From Planctomycetota bacterium (GTDB taxonomy: Bacteria > Planctomycetota > Phycisphaerae > Sedimentisphaerales > Anaerobacaceae), in NCBI GenBank assembly GCA_022563885.1, contig JADFMM010000020.1, positions 1 to 39,830 on the forward strand: DNA of 39,830 nucleotides, written 5' to 3'. A program made the position numbers and the translations under genes. Shown piece after piece: positions 17,126 through 25,906 of the stretch (position 1 is the first letter of the stretch; the number at the start of each line of letters is the position of its first letter). The notes under the pieces are model-generated. The model was not told the origin of the DNA and ran no database searches. It was given only the letters and a program-made list of their open reading frames with translations.

Positions 17126-18195
17126 CACATCCTTGTTGTGGTCTGTTCGCTCCGTGTACCGCTGGGCTTCGCGGGCAATTCGAGCTGCTCGAAGGTCGGC
17201 TGGTCGCCGCCATGGACCGTAAACTCTGTCCCCAGCCGTCGCCATTTCTGGTAGCGTTTTTTCAGTAGGTCTTCGAGCGGGGTGCGTTTCAGTTGAGCCA
17301 GCGTGGTCGCGACGTAGCTTTCGACATTGTAGACCGTGTCGTGAATGTTTCGGTGGGCGCCGCCCACCGGTTCGGGGATGATGGCATCAATGAGGCCCAA
17401 CTTGCTGAGATCCTTGGCGGTCAACTTTAGCGCGGCGGCCGCCTCGGCTGCGTAGGAACCGTCCCGCCACAGGATCGCGGCGCAGCCTTCCGGCGAAATG
17501 ACGGAATAGTAGGCGAATTCAAGCATCGCCATGCGATCGCCTACGCCAATGCCCAGTGCGCCGCCGGATCCCCCTTCACCGATACAGATGCAAATAATAG
17601 GGACCTTCAGGCGTGACATCTCCGCCAGGTTGACGGCAATGGCCTGGGCCTGACCCCGCTCTTCCGCGCCAATGCCAGGGTAGGCGCCCGGTGTATCGAT
17701 AAACGTGACTACGGGCAAACCAAACTTCTCCGCAAATTTCATCTTGAGCAGCGCTTTTCGGTATCCCTCCGGATTGGGGGAACCAAAATTGCGGGCGATT
17801 CTCTCCTTGGTGTCACGACCCTTGCTTTGGCCGATGATCATCACCTTGTTTCTGGCGATCTGGCCCATCCCCGTGACGATCGCCTGGTCGTCTCCAAAAC
17901 ATCTATCCCCATGAAGCTCGTGAAAATCCTTGATCATCAGTTCCAGGTAGTCGCCAAAGAGGGGACGCTGGGGATGCCTGGCCACCTGTACCGTCTGCCA
18001 GGCCGTGAGGTTGCTGTAAATCTGCTTGAGACTCGCCACGCGTTCATTCTGAAGCTGACGGATTTCCGTAGCATAGGCGATGCCCTTGGCGGAACTTAAG
18101 GCGCGGAGTTCTTCGATTTGTTCGTCAAGCACCACTATCTTGGCTTCAAAGTCGAAGTGGGTGATGCTCCCCAGTGTCGTCTTGTCTTGTTTCAT
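17125..18195 (-). CDS. accA: Acetyl-CoA carboxylase carboxyltransferase subunit alpha
   Basis: The product is about 356 residues. With AccD it forms the carboxyltransferase that moves CO2 from biotin to acetyl-CoA for fatty acid synthesis. Family blocks include a leading helix (LDEQIEELRALSSAKG), AWQTVQVARHPQRP, GQSKGRDTKERIARNFGSPN, TFIDTPGAYPGIGAEERGQA, IGEGGSGGALGIGVGD, SVISPEGCAAILW and IIPEPVGGAHRN. The C-terminal extension of about 40 residues past RRYQKWRRLG is loosely conserved. I chose the ATG at 18195 (GGA about 7 bases upstream); an in-frame ATG at 18234 would add 13 residues. accD is not in the window. Pairing with lipid acyltransferases fits envelope lipid supply. Confidence 0.92.
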   Translation of the reverse strand: MKQDKTTLGSITHFDFEAKIVVLDEQIEELRALSSAKGIAYATEIRQLQNERVASLKQIYSNLTAWQTVQVARHPQRPLFGDYLELMIKDFHELHGDRCFGDDQAIVTGMGQIARNKVMIIGQSKGRDTKERIARNFGSPNPEGYRKALLKMKFAEKFGLPVVTFIDTPGAYPGIGAEERGQAQAIAVNLAEMSRLKVPIICICIGEGGSGGALGIGVGDRMAMLEFAYYSVISPEGCAAILWRDGSYAAEAAAALKLTAKDLSKLGLIDAIIPEPVGGAHRNIHDTVYNVESYVATTLAQLKRTPLEDLLKKRYQKWRRLGTEFTVHGGDQPTFEQLELPAKPSGTRSEQTTTRM

Positions 18196-18495
18196 TTTAA
18201 ATTCCGACAGCCTACTTATTTCTTGTACGCCCATCGAGGACGAAGCCGAATCGTACCATCCATGAGGCTCTGTTTCAAAGAAAAATTGACATCCATGAAG
18301 TCCCGAAGTACTGTATCGTGCATGTCTTATGCTTGCTAGTTTACCAGTAACGACTTTAGCATAAAGGGGTTACGATAAGTATCTTGCTCGGATCGATCGT
18401 GTCGGTATCGGGCTGGGCTCTGCCGCCCGATCCCTTATTCGTTCGCCGGCTCGGCATGCGACCCGCCGGCACACCCTAAGGAAGGATTTCGCTTC
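18196..18495. promoter_or_regulatory. Divergent accA/purL intergenic region with candidate purL promoter
   Basis: About 300 bases separate the two starts. On the plus strand TTGACA (18286-18291) and TACTGT (18309-18314) are spaced by 17 bases; the -35 is perfect and the -10 weaker. This candidate would leave a leader of about 175 bases before the GTG of purL. No riboswitch or purine operator could be recognised by eye, and I found no clear accA promoter. Confidence 0.4.
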
Positions 18496-21375
18496 GTGAA
18501 AGAGTGGCGTTTTGAACTGTCCACCAAGACGGGTTTCACAGATGTACATGGAAAAAAAATCCTACAGGAAATCAGTGAACTTGGCATCGCAACGATCAGC
18601 GCGGTTGAAACGGCCCGGGTTTACCTGGTCGAGGCCGGTTTTGATAGGGCGGTCGCGGAGCGCGTAGGCCATGAACTGCTTGTGGATCCTGTCTGCGAGG
18701 TGGTTCACGTGGGTAGAAGGGCCTCGGCAAACAACGGCGGGGCTACCCAAATTGAAGTCCACCTGAAGAGCGGCGTGACCGATCCGGTCGCCGAGTCTGT
18801 GACAGCCGCCTTGGTCGACATGGGGGCGCCTTGCCAGAACGTCCGCACCGCGCACAAGTACACGCTACTGGGTCAGTTGAGCGAGTCGGAGATCGCCCTG
18901 ATCTGCCAGCGCATCCTGTCGAACGACTGCATCGAGACCTGCATCCGGGGCGAGGATGGCGAGCCGCCGAGCCCGCACGCACTGCCCTATGAATTCGCCC
19001 GAGTAGAATGGCCCCTTCGCGCGCTGAGTGCCGGGCAACTGGTCCAGATGAGCAAGGAAAGAGACCTGTTTCTAACCCAGGTGGAAATGGAGGCAATTCA
19101 AACCTATTTTCAAGGCCTCGGTCGAGATCCGACTGATGTTGAACTCGAGACACTGGCACAGACCTGGAGCGAGCACTGCGTCCACAAGACCCTCAAGAGT
19201 TCGGTGGACATGACGATCGACGGTCGGAGCGTCACGTTTGACAATCTCTTGAAAGAGACGGTGTTTAGAGCGACCCAAGAGTTGGCCAAAGAGTGGTGCA
19301 TCTCAGTCTTCTCGGACAACGCGGGGGTGGTCGAGTTTGATGAGGTGTCGGCTCTCTGCTTCAAGGTCGAGACACATAATCACCCCTCGGCCCTCGATCC
19401 CTACGGGGGAGCCGCCACGGGGATAGGGGGCGTCATTCGTGACCCCATGGGTACGGGCCTGGGCGCCAAACCCGTGGCCAACACCGACGTCTTCTGTTTC
19501 GGCGAACCGGACCGGACGCTGGCAGAGATTCCCAAGGGAATCCTCCACCCCAAGCGCATCATGAAGGGCGTGGTGTCGGGCGTCCGAGACTATGGCAATC
19601 GCATGGGCATCCCCACGGTGAACGGCGCCATCTACTTTGACGACCGCTATCTGGGCAACCCTCTGGTCTTCTGTGGCAATATTGGGATCCTGGATCGGGA
19701 CAAGTGCTTCAAACGCACCCAGGCAGGACAACTCGTGATCGTAGTGGGGGGCAGGACGGGGCGCGATGGGATCCACGGCGCCACCTTTTCGAGTGGCGAA
19801 ATGACGCACGAGCATGACTCGATCTTTTCGCACGCCGTGCAGATTGGCAATCCCATCGTTGAGAAGAAGATGCTGGATGTGTTACTGCAGGCCAACGAGG
19901 CGGGACTCTACGAAGGCATCACCGACTGCGGCGCGGGCGGCCTCAGCAGCGCGATTGGGGAGATGGGTGCGGACTTGGGGGTCGAGGTAGACCTGGAGCA
20001 GGCGCCCCTAAAATACGCGGGGCTCAGCTATACTGAGATCTGGATCAGCGAGGCCCAGGAACGCATGGTGATCGCCGTCAAACCGGAGAACCTGGAAGCC
20101 ATTGCGGCCATTTTCGCTGCCGAGAATGTGGAATCAACGGTGGTAGGGCGATTCACTAGTGACAAGAAGCTGAAGCTGCGTTACCAAGGCCAGTTGGTCT
20201 GTGATATCGACATGGACTTCTTGCACGAGGGCGTGCCCAAATTTGCGCGCAAGGGCGTCTGGAACACGCCGTCCTTGAAGGAACCCCGTCTGCCGGAAAA
20301 GGGCGACTACACCGCAGATCTCTGCAAAATCCTGGGTGCCTACAACGTCGCCAGCAAGGAGTGGGTCATACGACAGTATGACCATGAAGTGCAGGGGGGT
20401 TCAGTGGTCAAGCCCCTGACCGGGGTCGCCAATGACGGCCCCAGTGACGCCGCGGTCGTGCGGCCAAAACTGGCCTCGGACCGGGCGGTGGCGGTCAGCT
20501 GCGGCATGAATCCGCTCTATGGCGACCTTGATCCCTATTGGATGGCGCTGGCCGGCATCGACGAGGCGGTCCGCAATCTCGTCTGCGTCGGGGCCCGTAC
20601 CGATAGGATCGCCTTGCTCGACAACTTCTGTTGGGGAAACTGTGCCAAGCCCGAAGTATTCGGCTCCTTGGTTCGCGCGGCACAGGCCTGCTATGACGGA
20701 GCCATCGCCTATGGAGCCCCCTTTATTTCCGGCAAGGATTCGCTGAACAACGAATTTGCCTGCGAAGATGGGTCCACGATCTCTATCCCTCCGACGCTCC
20801 TGATCAGTGCCATGTCTCTGGTGGATGACGCGAATCAGTGCATCACCATGGACGTTAAGGCAGGGGGCAATCTGATTCTGGTCGTCGGCCAGACCCACAA
20901 CGAACTGGGGGGATCCCACTTCTACAAACTACAGGGTGAACTCGGCGCGAACGTGCCCAAGCTCGACATGGATATGGCGCCGAAGACCGCCCGGGCCCTG
21001 GCCGGCGCAATCGGTCAAGGACTCGTGGCGAGCTGCCACGACTGTTCGGAAGGTGGCTTGGCCGTGGCGCTGGCAGAAATGGCCTTTGCGGGGGGACTCG
21101 GGATCAAGGTACATCTGGGAGACCTGCCCAGGGGACCAGGATGTGAAGGAGCGGCCGCCCAGCTGTTCAGTGAGTCCAATGCACGCTATGTGGTCGAGGT
21201 TGCTCCAGAGCACTTGGACGCATTCGCCACATGTTTGGAAGGGATTCCGGTGGGTCAGATCGGTAGCGTCGTTGAGGCTCAGATCCTCCGCGTTCAGGAT
21301 GCATCGGGAAGAACCGTCATCGAAGCCGGAATCGACATGCTCAAGTCGCGTTGGCAGGCACCGCTAAACTGGTAG
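18496..21375 (+). CDS. purL: Phosphoribosylformylglycinamidine synthase PurL with N-terminal PurS-like part
   Basis: The product is 959 residues. It makes formylglycinamidine ribonucleotide (FGAM) from FGAR, ATP and glutamine-derived ammonia in purine synthesis. Residues about 1-150 hold two PurS-like repeats (WRFELSTKTGFTDVHGKKIL and TQIEVHLKSGVTDPVAESV), so a separate purS is not needed. The catalytic part has WSEHCVHKTLKS, KVETHNHPSALDPYGGAATG, GGRTGRDGIHGATFSS, ITDCGAGGLSSAIGEMG, FISGKDSLNN and SCHDCSEGGLAVALAEMA. It is longer than the small PurL (about 740) and shorter than enterobacterial PurL (about 1295), which also includes the amidotransferase; here that is the next gene. The GTG start has GGAAGG upstream. 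Confidence 0.93.
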   Translation: MKEWRFELSTKTGFTDVHGKKILQEISELGIATISAVETARVYLVEAGFDRAVAERVGHELLVDPVCEVVHVGRRASANNGGATQIEVHLKSGVTDPVAESVTAALVDMGAPCQNVRTAHKYTLLGQLSESEIALICQRILSNDCIETCIRGEDGEPPSPHALPYEFARVEWPLRALSAGQLVQMSKERDLFLTQVEMEAIQTYFQGLGRDPTDVELETLAQTWSEHCVHKTLKSSVDMTIDGRSVTFDNLLKETVFRATQELAKEWCISVFSDNAGVVEFDEVSALCFKVETHNHPSALDPYGGAATGIGGVIRDPMGTGLGAKPVANTDVFCFGEPDRTLAEIPKGILHPKRIMKGVVSGVRDYGNRMGIPTVNGAIYFDDRYLGNPLVFCGNIGILDRDKCFKRTQAGQLVIVVGGRTGRDGIHGATFSSGEMTHEHDSIFSHAVQIGNPIVEKKMLDVLLQANEAGLYEGITDCGAGGLSSAIGEMGADLGVEVDLEQAPLKYAGLSYTEIWISEAQERMVIAVKPENLEAIAAIFAAENVESTVVGRFTSDKKLKLRYQGQLVCDIDMDFLHEGVPKFARKGVWNTPSLKEPRLPEKGDYTADLCKILGAYNVASKEWVIRQYDHEVQGGSVVKPLTGVANDGPSDAAVVRPKLASDRAVAVSCGMNPLYGDLDPYWMALAGIDEAVRNLVCVGARTDRIALLDNFCWGNCAKPEVFGSLVRAAQACYDGAIAYGAPFISGKDSLNNEFACEDGSTISIPPTLLISAMSLVDDANQCITMDVKAGGNLILVVGQTHNELGGSHFYKLQGELGANVPKLDMDMAPKTARALAGAIGQGLVASCHDCSEGGLAVALAEMAFAGGLGIKVHLGDLPRGPGCEGAAAQLFSESNARYVVEVAPEHLDAFATCLEGIPVGQIGSVVEAQILRVQDASGRTVIEAGIDMLKSRWQAPLNW

Positions 21376-21438
21376 TCGAAAAAGGGCCCTTCGGAGGCGT
21401 CGATGGGCCAGGGTGAGAACAGGGAAGAAGACGCAAAC

Positions 21439-22227
21439 ATGACAGACGTAAAAGCCATTGTCCTACGGGCCGCCGGCACCAATTGTGATGTGGAAACGCA
21501 GCATGCCCTTGAATTGGCGGGGGCACGGGTAGACCGGGTCCATATCAATAGCCTCATTCGGAATCTGGAGCTCGTTGACGCATATCAGATATTCGTCATG
21601 CCCGGTGGTTTCAGCTATGGCGATGACGTGGCGGCCGGCAAGATCCTGGCCAACCAGGTGATGCATCATCTGCGTGATGCGCTGGAACGCTTCGTCGAGC
21701 AGGGCAAGTTGGTGTTGGGCATCTGTAACGGGTTCCAGGTCCTGGTCAAGGCCGGCCTGTTGCCCGGAGCGACAGCATCGTCCCACACGCAAGAGGACGT
21801 GACCATCACTTACAACGACAGTGACAAGTTTGAAAATCGTTGGGTCTACCTCGCCCCGCAGACAGATCGATGTGTGTTTATCGAGCCGGGCCGCCGTCTC
21901 TACTTGACCGTCGGCCACGGCGAGGGCAAGGTGGTCGCGCAGGACCCGTCCGTCTTGAGTCGGCTCCAGAGCATGAGGCATATCGCGTTTCAGTACGTCG
22001 ATGCTCAGGGCCGGGAGGGGGGCTACCCCGTCAACCCCAATGGATCGATGGCGTCGATTGCCGGGCTGACGGATACGACCGGCCGTATTCTGGGGCTGAT
22101 GCCGCATCCCGAGCGTTTTGTTCACCCCACCCAGCATCCCCGCTGGACGCGTATGAATGGCAATATCGAGTGCGATGGCAGGACGATTTTTGACAACGCC
22201 GTGAAGTATGTAAGAGGTCACTTCTAG
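21439..22227 (+). CDS. purQ: FGAM synthase glutaminase subunit PurQ
   Basis: The product is 262 residues, a class I glutamine amidotransferase that feeds ammonia to PurL. It has VLRAAGTNCDVETQHAL at the start, FVMPGGFSYGDDVAAG, the nucleophile Cys96 in LGICNGFQVLVKAGLLPG, and the His/Glu pair in MPHPERFVHP. The length is slightly above the 220-230 of the small PurQ type and matches the longer type found with PurS-fused PurL. The ATG at 21439 is preferred, with GGGAAGAAG upstream; an in-frame ATG exists at 21403. It lies 63 bases after purL, so one operon is likely. Confidence 0.92.
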   Translation: MTDVKAIVLRAAGTNCDVETQHALELAGARVDRVHINSLIRNLELVDAYQIFVMPGGFSYGDDVAAGKILANQVMHHLRDALERFVEQGKLVLGICNGFQVLVKAGLLPGATASSHTQEDVTITYNDSDKFENRWVYLAPQTDRCVFIEPGRRLYLTVGHGEGKVVAQDPSVLSRLQSMRHIAFQYVDAQGREGGYPVNPNGSMASIAGLTDTTGRILGLMPHPERFVHPTQHPRWTRMNGNIECDGRTIFDNAVKYVRGHF

Positions 22228-22425
22228 AGTCTGTGGCGAGTTTAGGGAAGAACGGATTCGGCAAAATTCTGCTTGACGGCCTCGGCAAATGGTTTTAATG
22301 TGCCTAGGAATTTGGCGGAGGGGCGTAAGAACTGTCGTAAAAATTGTCATATGTGGTATGTCAGCAAGTTGCCACGCTCGACAACAATGATTTCAGGCTT
22401 CAGGGAGTCTGGAAAGGACTAGACG

Positions 22426-23196
22426 ATGCGAACGGCAAGATTGGGTGGACTCGTGCTTGCGTGCACTGGCGTGGCGTTCTTGTGCGGGTGTAGCAACCAA
22501 GAGCTGCAGATCATGAATCGGACGCAGCAGACCCGTATTGCGGACCTGGAGAGCGAGCTGCAGACGAAGATCCTCCTGCTCGAGCAGCGCGACCGCCAAC
22601 TCGCCACGGCTGCCGAAGAAGAAAATATCGAGGTCGAGCAGCTCAAGGGGCAAGTCGCGGCGTTGAAGGAAGACCTGGAAAGCAAGAAGACGATGATTTC
22701 GTCTATGCAGGAACGCCTGCTGAGCACAGGGGGGCAACTCCCTGTCGAGCTAACGAGCAAGTTGGAAGAGTTGGCCGGCAAGTACCACATGATCAGCTAC
22801 GACGCAGACCGTGGTGTGCTCAAATTCGAGAGCGACTTGACCTTTCAGAAGGGCAGTGATCAGGTGACGAGTTCTGCCATCGGCGGCGTTAAGTCCCTCT
22901 GTACCATCCTCAATTCGGCCGAAGCCGAGAAGTTTGACGTGATCATTGCAGGCCATACCGACGACATTCCGGTGCTTAGACCGGAGACCAGGGCCAAGCA
23001 TCCCACTAACTGGCATCTTTCCGCCCACCGGGCTATCTCCGTGCTAAACATCATGGCAGCGAACAATGTCGCCCCCAAACGGCTGAGCGTGCGTGGCTTT
23101 GGCGAATTCAGGCCCGTCGAGGAGAACAAACCCAATAAAGGGGGTAGCGCGAAGAACCGGCGTGTGGAGATCTACATCGTGCCCCAGGGCATGTGA
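22426..23196 (+). CDS. OmpA/MotB-domain peptidoglycan-associated lipoprotein
   Basis: The product is 256 residues. The leader ends in the lipobox LCGC with Cys22 lipidated. Residues about 25-100 are a charged coiled coil (IADLESELQTKILLLEQRDR and so on). Residues about 125-255 are an OmpA C-terminal domain with DVIIAGHTDDIP, WHLSAHRAISVLNIM, LSVRGFGEFRPVEEN and NRRVEIYIVPQ, the peptidoglycan-binding signature. It probably tethers the outer membrane to peptidoglycan. About 200 bases separate it from purQ, with a weak promoter-like TTGACG...TTTTAATG around 22274-22300. It overlaps the next gene by 4 bases (GTGA). Confidence 0.87.
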   Translation: MRTARLGGLVLACTGVAFLCGCSNQELQIMNRTQQTRIADLESELQTKILLLEQRDRQLATAAEEENIEVEQLKGQVAALKEDLESKKTMISSMQERLLSTGGQLPVELTSKLEELAGKYHMISYDADRGVLKFESDLTFQKGSDQVTSSAIGGVKSLCTILNSAEAEKFDVIIAGHTDDIPVLRPETRAKHPTNWHLSAHRAISVLNIMAANNVAPKRLSVRGFGEFRPVEENKPNKGGSAKNRRVEIYIVPQGM

Positions 23197-24518
23197 CCTT
23201 GAGCGAGCAGGCAACTCCAACGTCCGGGGTCGGGGTCGGAAAGATGAAGGGCCTATCCAATTTTGGGCGTCGTTTGGCGGTCCCTTCGGGCATTTGGCAG
23301 TTGATGGAGGACCTGGGAGCGGCCCTGTCCGGCGAGGACGATGTTCTGATGTTGGGAGGCGGGAATCCGGCCCACATCCCCCAAGTTCAGAAACAGTTTC
23401 GTGATCGGCTCTTGCTCATAGCTCAGAGCGAGACACGTTTCGCCAAGGCGCTGGGAGACTACGATCCACCCCAAGGAAACCGGGCCTTGATTGAGGCCCT
23501 GAGTCGGCTGCTGCGGGAGCGATTCGGGTGGCCGATCGGGCCGAAGAACGTCGCATTGACCAATGGCAGCCAATCCGCCTTCTTCGCTCTGTTCAACCTG
23601 TTTGGGGGTACCTCTGAGAGCGGCCAGAAGAGGCGTATTCTCCTACCCTTGACGCCCGAGTACATCGGCTACAGTGACTTGGGATTAGAACCGGACATGC
23701 TCGTCTCGGCCAGACCCAGGATCGAACTGTTGGGCAGCCACCTGTTCAAGTACCACCTTGATCTGGAGGCTCTACAGGATCTCATGGACGAGAGCATCGG
23801 GGCCATCTGTGTGTCCCGGCCGACCAATCCCACCGGCAATGTGCTGACCGACTCTGAAGTCTGTCAGTTGAGCGACCTGGCCCGCAGCCACGGGATCCCC
23901 CTTATCCTGGACAGTGCCTATGGCTTGCCCTTTCCCGGCATCATCTTCGTGGACGCTGTCACTGCCTGGCAAGAGCACATGATCGTCTGCATGAGCCTGT
24001 CAAAGCTAGGATTGCCTGCGGTGCGGACTGGTATCGTCGTCGCCAATGAAGAGGTTGTGCGTATGATGGCGCGGATCAATGCCATCACCGCCCTGGCACC
24101 GGGCGGCGTCGGGGCTGCCCTTGTGCTGGATCTCATCGAGAGCGGGGAGATCGTGGACCTTTCTGAGAGGTGGATCAAGCCCTTCTACCAGTCCAGAGCC
24201 GAGCACGCCGTCAAGAAACTCGTGGATGCTCTGGAAGGAGTAAACTTTCGTATCCACACGCCGGAGGGCGCCTATTTCCTCTGGCTTTGGCTTCCAGATC
24301 TACCCGTGCCGGCCAAGGAGTTGTACGAGGCTCTGAAGAAACGAAAAGTCATCGTCGTGCCCGGCGAATACTTTTTTCCGGGAGCGCCGTCATCCTGGGA
24401 ACACGCTCAGCAGTGCATTCGCATCAGCTACGCGCCACCTACCGATGTGATAGATCAGGGGCTTGAGATCATAGCGGAAGAAGTTAAAGCAGTCATCAGT
24501 AAAAGCAGTAATCGGTAA
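23193..24518 (+). CDS. avtA: Valine-pyruvate aminotransferase AvtA
   Basis: The product is 441 residues, a fold-type I PLP aminotransferase that exchanges amino groups between valine or alanine and their keto acids. It follows E. coli AvtA closely through MLGGGNPAHIP, YDPPQGNRALIEAL, ALTNGSQSAFFALFNLF, PEYIGYSDLGLE, CVSRPTNPTGNVLTD, DSAYGLPFPGIIF, the PLP lysine in CMSLSKLGLP (K271), and EGAYFLWLWLPDLP. The GTG start overlaps the lipoprotein stop; an ATG at 23244 with GGAAAG upstream is a reasonable alternative that would trim 17 residues. The last codons run into the heptamer repeat region, so the final residues (ISKSSNR) may be repeat-derived. Confidence 0.92.
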   Translation: MTLSEQATPTSGVGVGKMKGLSNFGRRLAVPSGIWQLMEDLGAALSGEDDVLMLGGGNPAHIPQVQKQFRDRLLLIAQSETRFAKALGDYDPPQGNRALIEALSRLLRERFGWPIGPKNVALTNGSQSAFFALFNLFGGTSESGQKRRILLPLTPEYIGYSDLGLEPDMLVSARPRIELLGSHLFKYHLDLEALQDLMDESIGAICVSRPTNPTGNVLTDSEVCQLSDLARSHGIPLILDSAYGLPFPGIIFVDAVTAWQEHMIVCMSLSKLGLPAVRTGIVVANEEVVRMMARINAITALAPGGVGAALVLDLIESGEIVDLSERWIKPFYQSRAEHAVKKLVDALEGVNFRIHTPEGAYFLWLWLPDLPVPAKELYEALKKRKVIVVPGEYFFPGAPSSWEHAQQCIRISYAPPTDVIDQGLEIIAEEVKAVISKSSNR

Positions 24519-24539
24519 TCGGTGTCGAGCTAAGCCCCT

Positions 24540-24575
24540 GTTTACTGTTTACTGTTTACTGATCACTGATTACTG
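24540..24575. repeat. TTTACTG heptamer repeat
   Basis: Five consecutive seven-base units: three TTTACTG, then ATCACTG and ATTACTG. Complementary CAGTAA-type units occur at the very end of avtA (about 24490-24520), so the two sides can pair. The tract sits between the converging avtA and small-basic-protein genes. Confidence 0.75.
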
Positions 24576-24579
24576 TATT

Positions 24580-24747
24580 TTATCCCTTCGCGGTCTTGCG
24601 ATTGCCGACCTTGGGCAGGCCCATGACCGAGTCTCCCTCGGACCACCTTTCCTCTTCCTTGAGTCTCTCGAGTCGTTCGGCACGCGAAAGGACGTTACGA
24701 TGGCGGCTCAATACACCTCTGACTTTCAACGATCTGTCAATTGACAT
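24580..24747 (-). CDS. PVC-type small basic protein
   Basis: The frame encodes 55 residues, rich in Arg, Lys and Glu, starting MSIDRSLKVRGVLSRHRNVL and ending DSVMGLPKVGNRKTAKG. The pattern (MSIDxSL, RHRNVLxRAERL, DSVxGLPKV) is that of a small basic protein family known mainly from the PVC superphylum and thought to act with the ribosome; that role is not shown here. Its ATG lies 11 bases inside the end of the upstream SPOR-like gene, so its translation is probably coupled to that gene. It is short and easily missed by annotation cut-offs. Confidence 0.85.
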   Translation of the reverse strand: MSIDRSLKVRGVLSRHRNVLSRAERLERLKEEERWSEGDSVMGLPKVGNRKTAKG

Positions 24748-25483
24748 GGATCACTTCTCCGTTGTAGTTCTCATCTAAGGGCTTCAAATAGGCACCTCGA
24801 AATCGGTTGGGGGCAAAGCTTTCCCGCCCAGGCGGCGCCTTGTACTCCTGGCCCAACTCGGCAATTCGCTGTTTCAGTCTATATTCCCTCGTCCCCTTTT
24901 TCAGGGATGAAGACGAAAAGCGCTCTACTGTGAACAAGAAGTAGGCCTTATCCTTCCGAACGATCTCGGTCCCTATGCCCCGGCCTGTGAAAAACTGGCG
25001 CACCGGAATCAGATCCTCCAGCTTATCAAACTGCTGGATCACGATCGTACTGCCCGGCCGGACCAAGGAACTCGAGGAATCCGCGCCCGCGGAATGGGAG
25101 ATAACTTTCTCCGTCGTTCCCTCAGCCCCCTCGCTCTCCCCACCGGTCCCTCGTGCGGCCTCGGGAGCCGGTGGCTGTTGACTCGCCAAGCTGGAGAGGG
25201 GCTGGTTGTGCTGACCCAGCCGAAAAGATGCCACCAGGGCGAGAACAAACAGAATTGAAACGCCTGCAATGGCCGAATAGGGAAGGCTCAACTCCACTCT
25301 ACCCGAATGCAACTGAAAGGCCCTGGGCTTCCAATGCATCTTTCCGTTGTGGGTTCGATCGGCTTCGGCCGGCGGTTCGATCTGCTGCTGCGCACTGCGA
25401 CCGCGAGTCAACTTCGCCTGCGAGCGACTCGAAGCCCGGCTCATTGCCTCGTAAAGGGCTCTTTGACCACGGTAGCGTGCCAT
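24737..25483 (-). CDS. Single-pass membrane protein with SPOR-like C-terminus
   Basis: The product is 248 residues. It begins MARYRGQRALYEAMSRASSR, a basic cytoplasmic start I associate with Phycisphaerae-type planctomycete proteins. One membrane segment lies at about residues 70-90 (AIAGVSILFVLALVASF), then a Pro/Ser/Glu-rich linker, then a domain at about 145-235. That domain contains STIVIQQFDKLEDLIPVRQF, GIGTEIVRKDKAYFLFTVERF and an Arg/Lys helix (GTREYRLKQRIAELGQEYK), compatible with a divergent SPOR (peptidoglycan-binding) fold. The function is not established. The small basic protein gene starts within its last codons, forming a two-gene unit. Confidence 0.65.
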   Translation of the reverse strand: MARYRGQRALYEAMSRASSRSQAKLTRGRSAQQQIEPPAEADRTHNGKMHWKPRAFQLHSGRVELSLPYSAIAGVSILFVLALVASFRLGQHNQPLSSLASQQPPAPEAARGTGGESEGAEGTTEKVISHSAGADSSSSLVRPGSTIVIQQFDKLEDLIPVRQFFTGRGIGTEIVRKDKAYFLFTVERFSSSSLKKGTREYRLKQRIAELGQEYKAPPGRESFAPNRFRGAYLKPLDENYNGEVIHVN

Positions 25484-25578
25484 GTTCCTGCCAATTCAAT
25501 CATAATTAAGGAAAAAGGGCCTCTTTCAGCTCTGTGTCAGGCTGAATGATTAGGGCCGACCACAAAGAGAAGCTTGTA

Positions 25579-25674
25579 CTAAATTCCCCCTGGAATTGCA
25601 ACGACAAACTGCTTCCGGCAGACCGGTAAAATACACGTTTCTATCTTGTCTTGCTCGATGACTACCGTTCGCAT
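25579..25674 (-). CDS. Possible 31-residue cysteine-containing small protein or remnant
   Basis: ATG to stop encodes MRTVVIEQDKIETC followed by PVCRKQFVVAIPGG, with two cysteines spaced CX4C. It reads like a small metal-binding protein or the end of a decayed one; no family is recognised and the ribosome site is weak. It lies about 95 bases upstream of the SPOR-like gene on the same strand. The rest of 25484-25809 shows nothing else. Confidence 0.3.
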   Translation of the reverse strand: MRTVVIEQDKIETCILPVCRKQFVVAIPGGI

Positions 25675-25809
25675 TGTCGAACCTACAGACGGGACTCGAT
25701 TTACAACTGTGCTGCTGAGGAGTGGTCGAACTAACCTGACGCGTGTGCGAGAATTTTTCCTGGCGCGCTGTAATCCCATATTTTAGAATGACTTACGTTG
25801 AGAACAACG

Positions 25810-25830
25810 TGAACATTCGTTCCTCCCGTT
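25810..25830 (+). repeat. Left terminal inverted repeat of the IS
   Basis: This 21-base arm is an exact complement of 28530-28550. It begins GTGAACATTCG at the outer edge and ends CTCCCGT inward. Confidence 0.93.
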
Positions 25831-25906
25831 AGTGCCTCTCAGTTTTTATCAGCATTTCTAAAGATTTCTCGGGACACGCTTCAAGGCCCCTGCTATAGTT
25901 GTCCCC

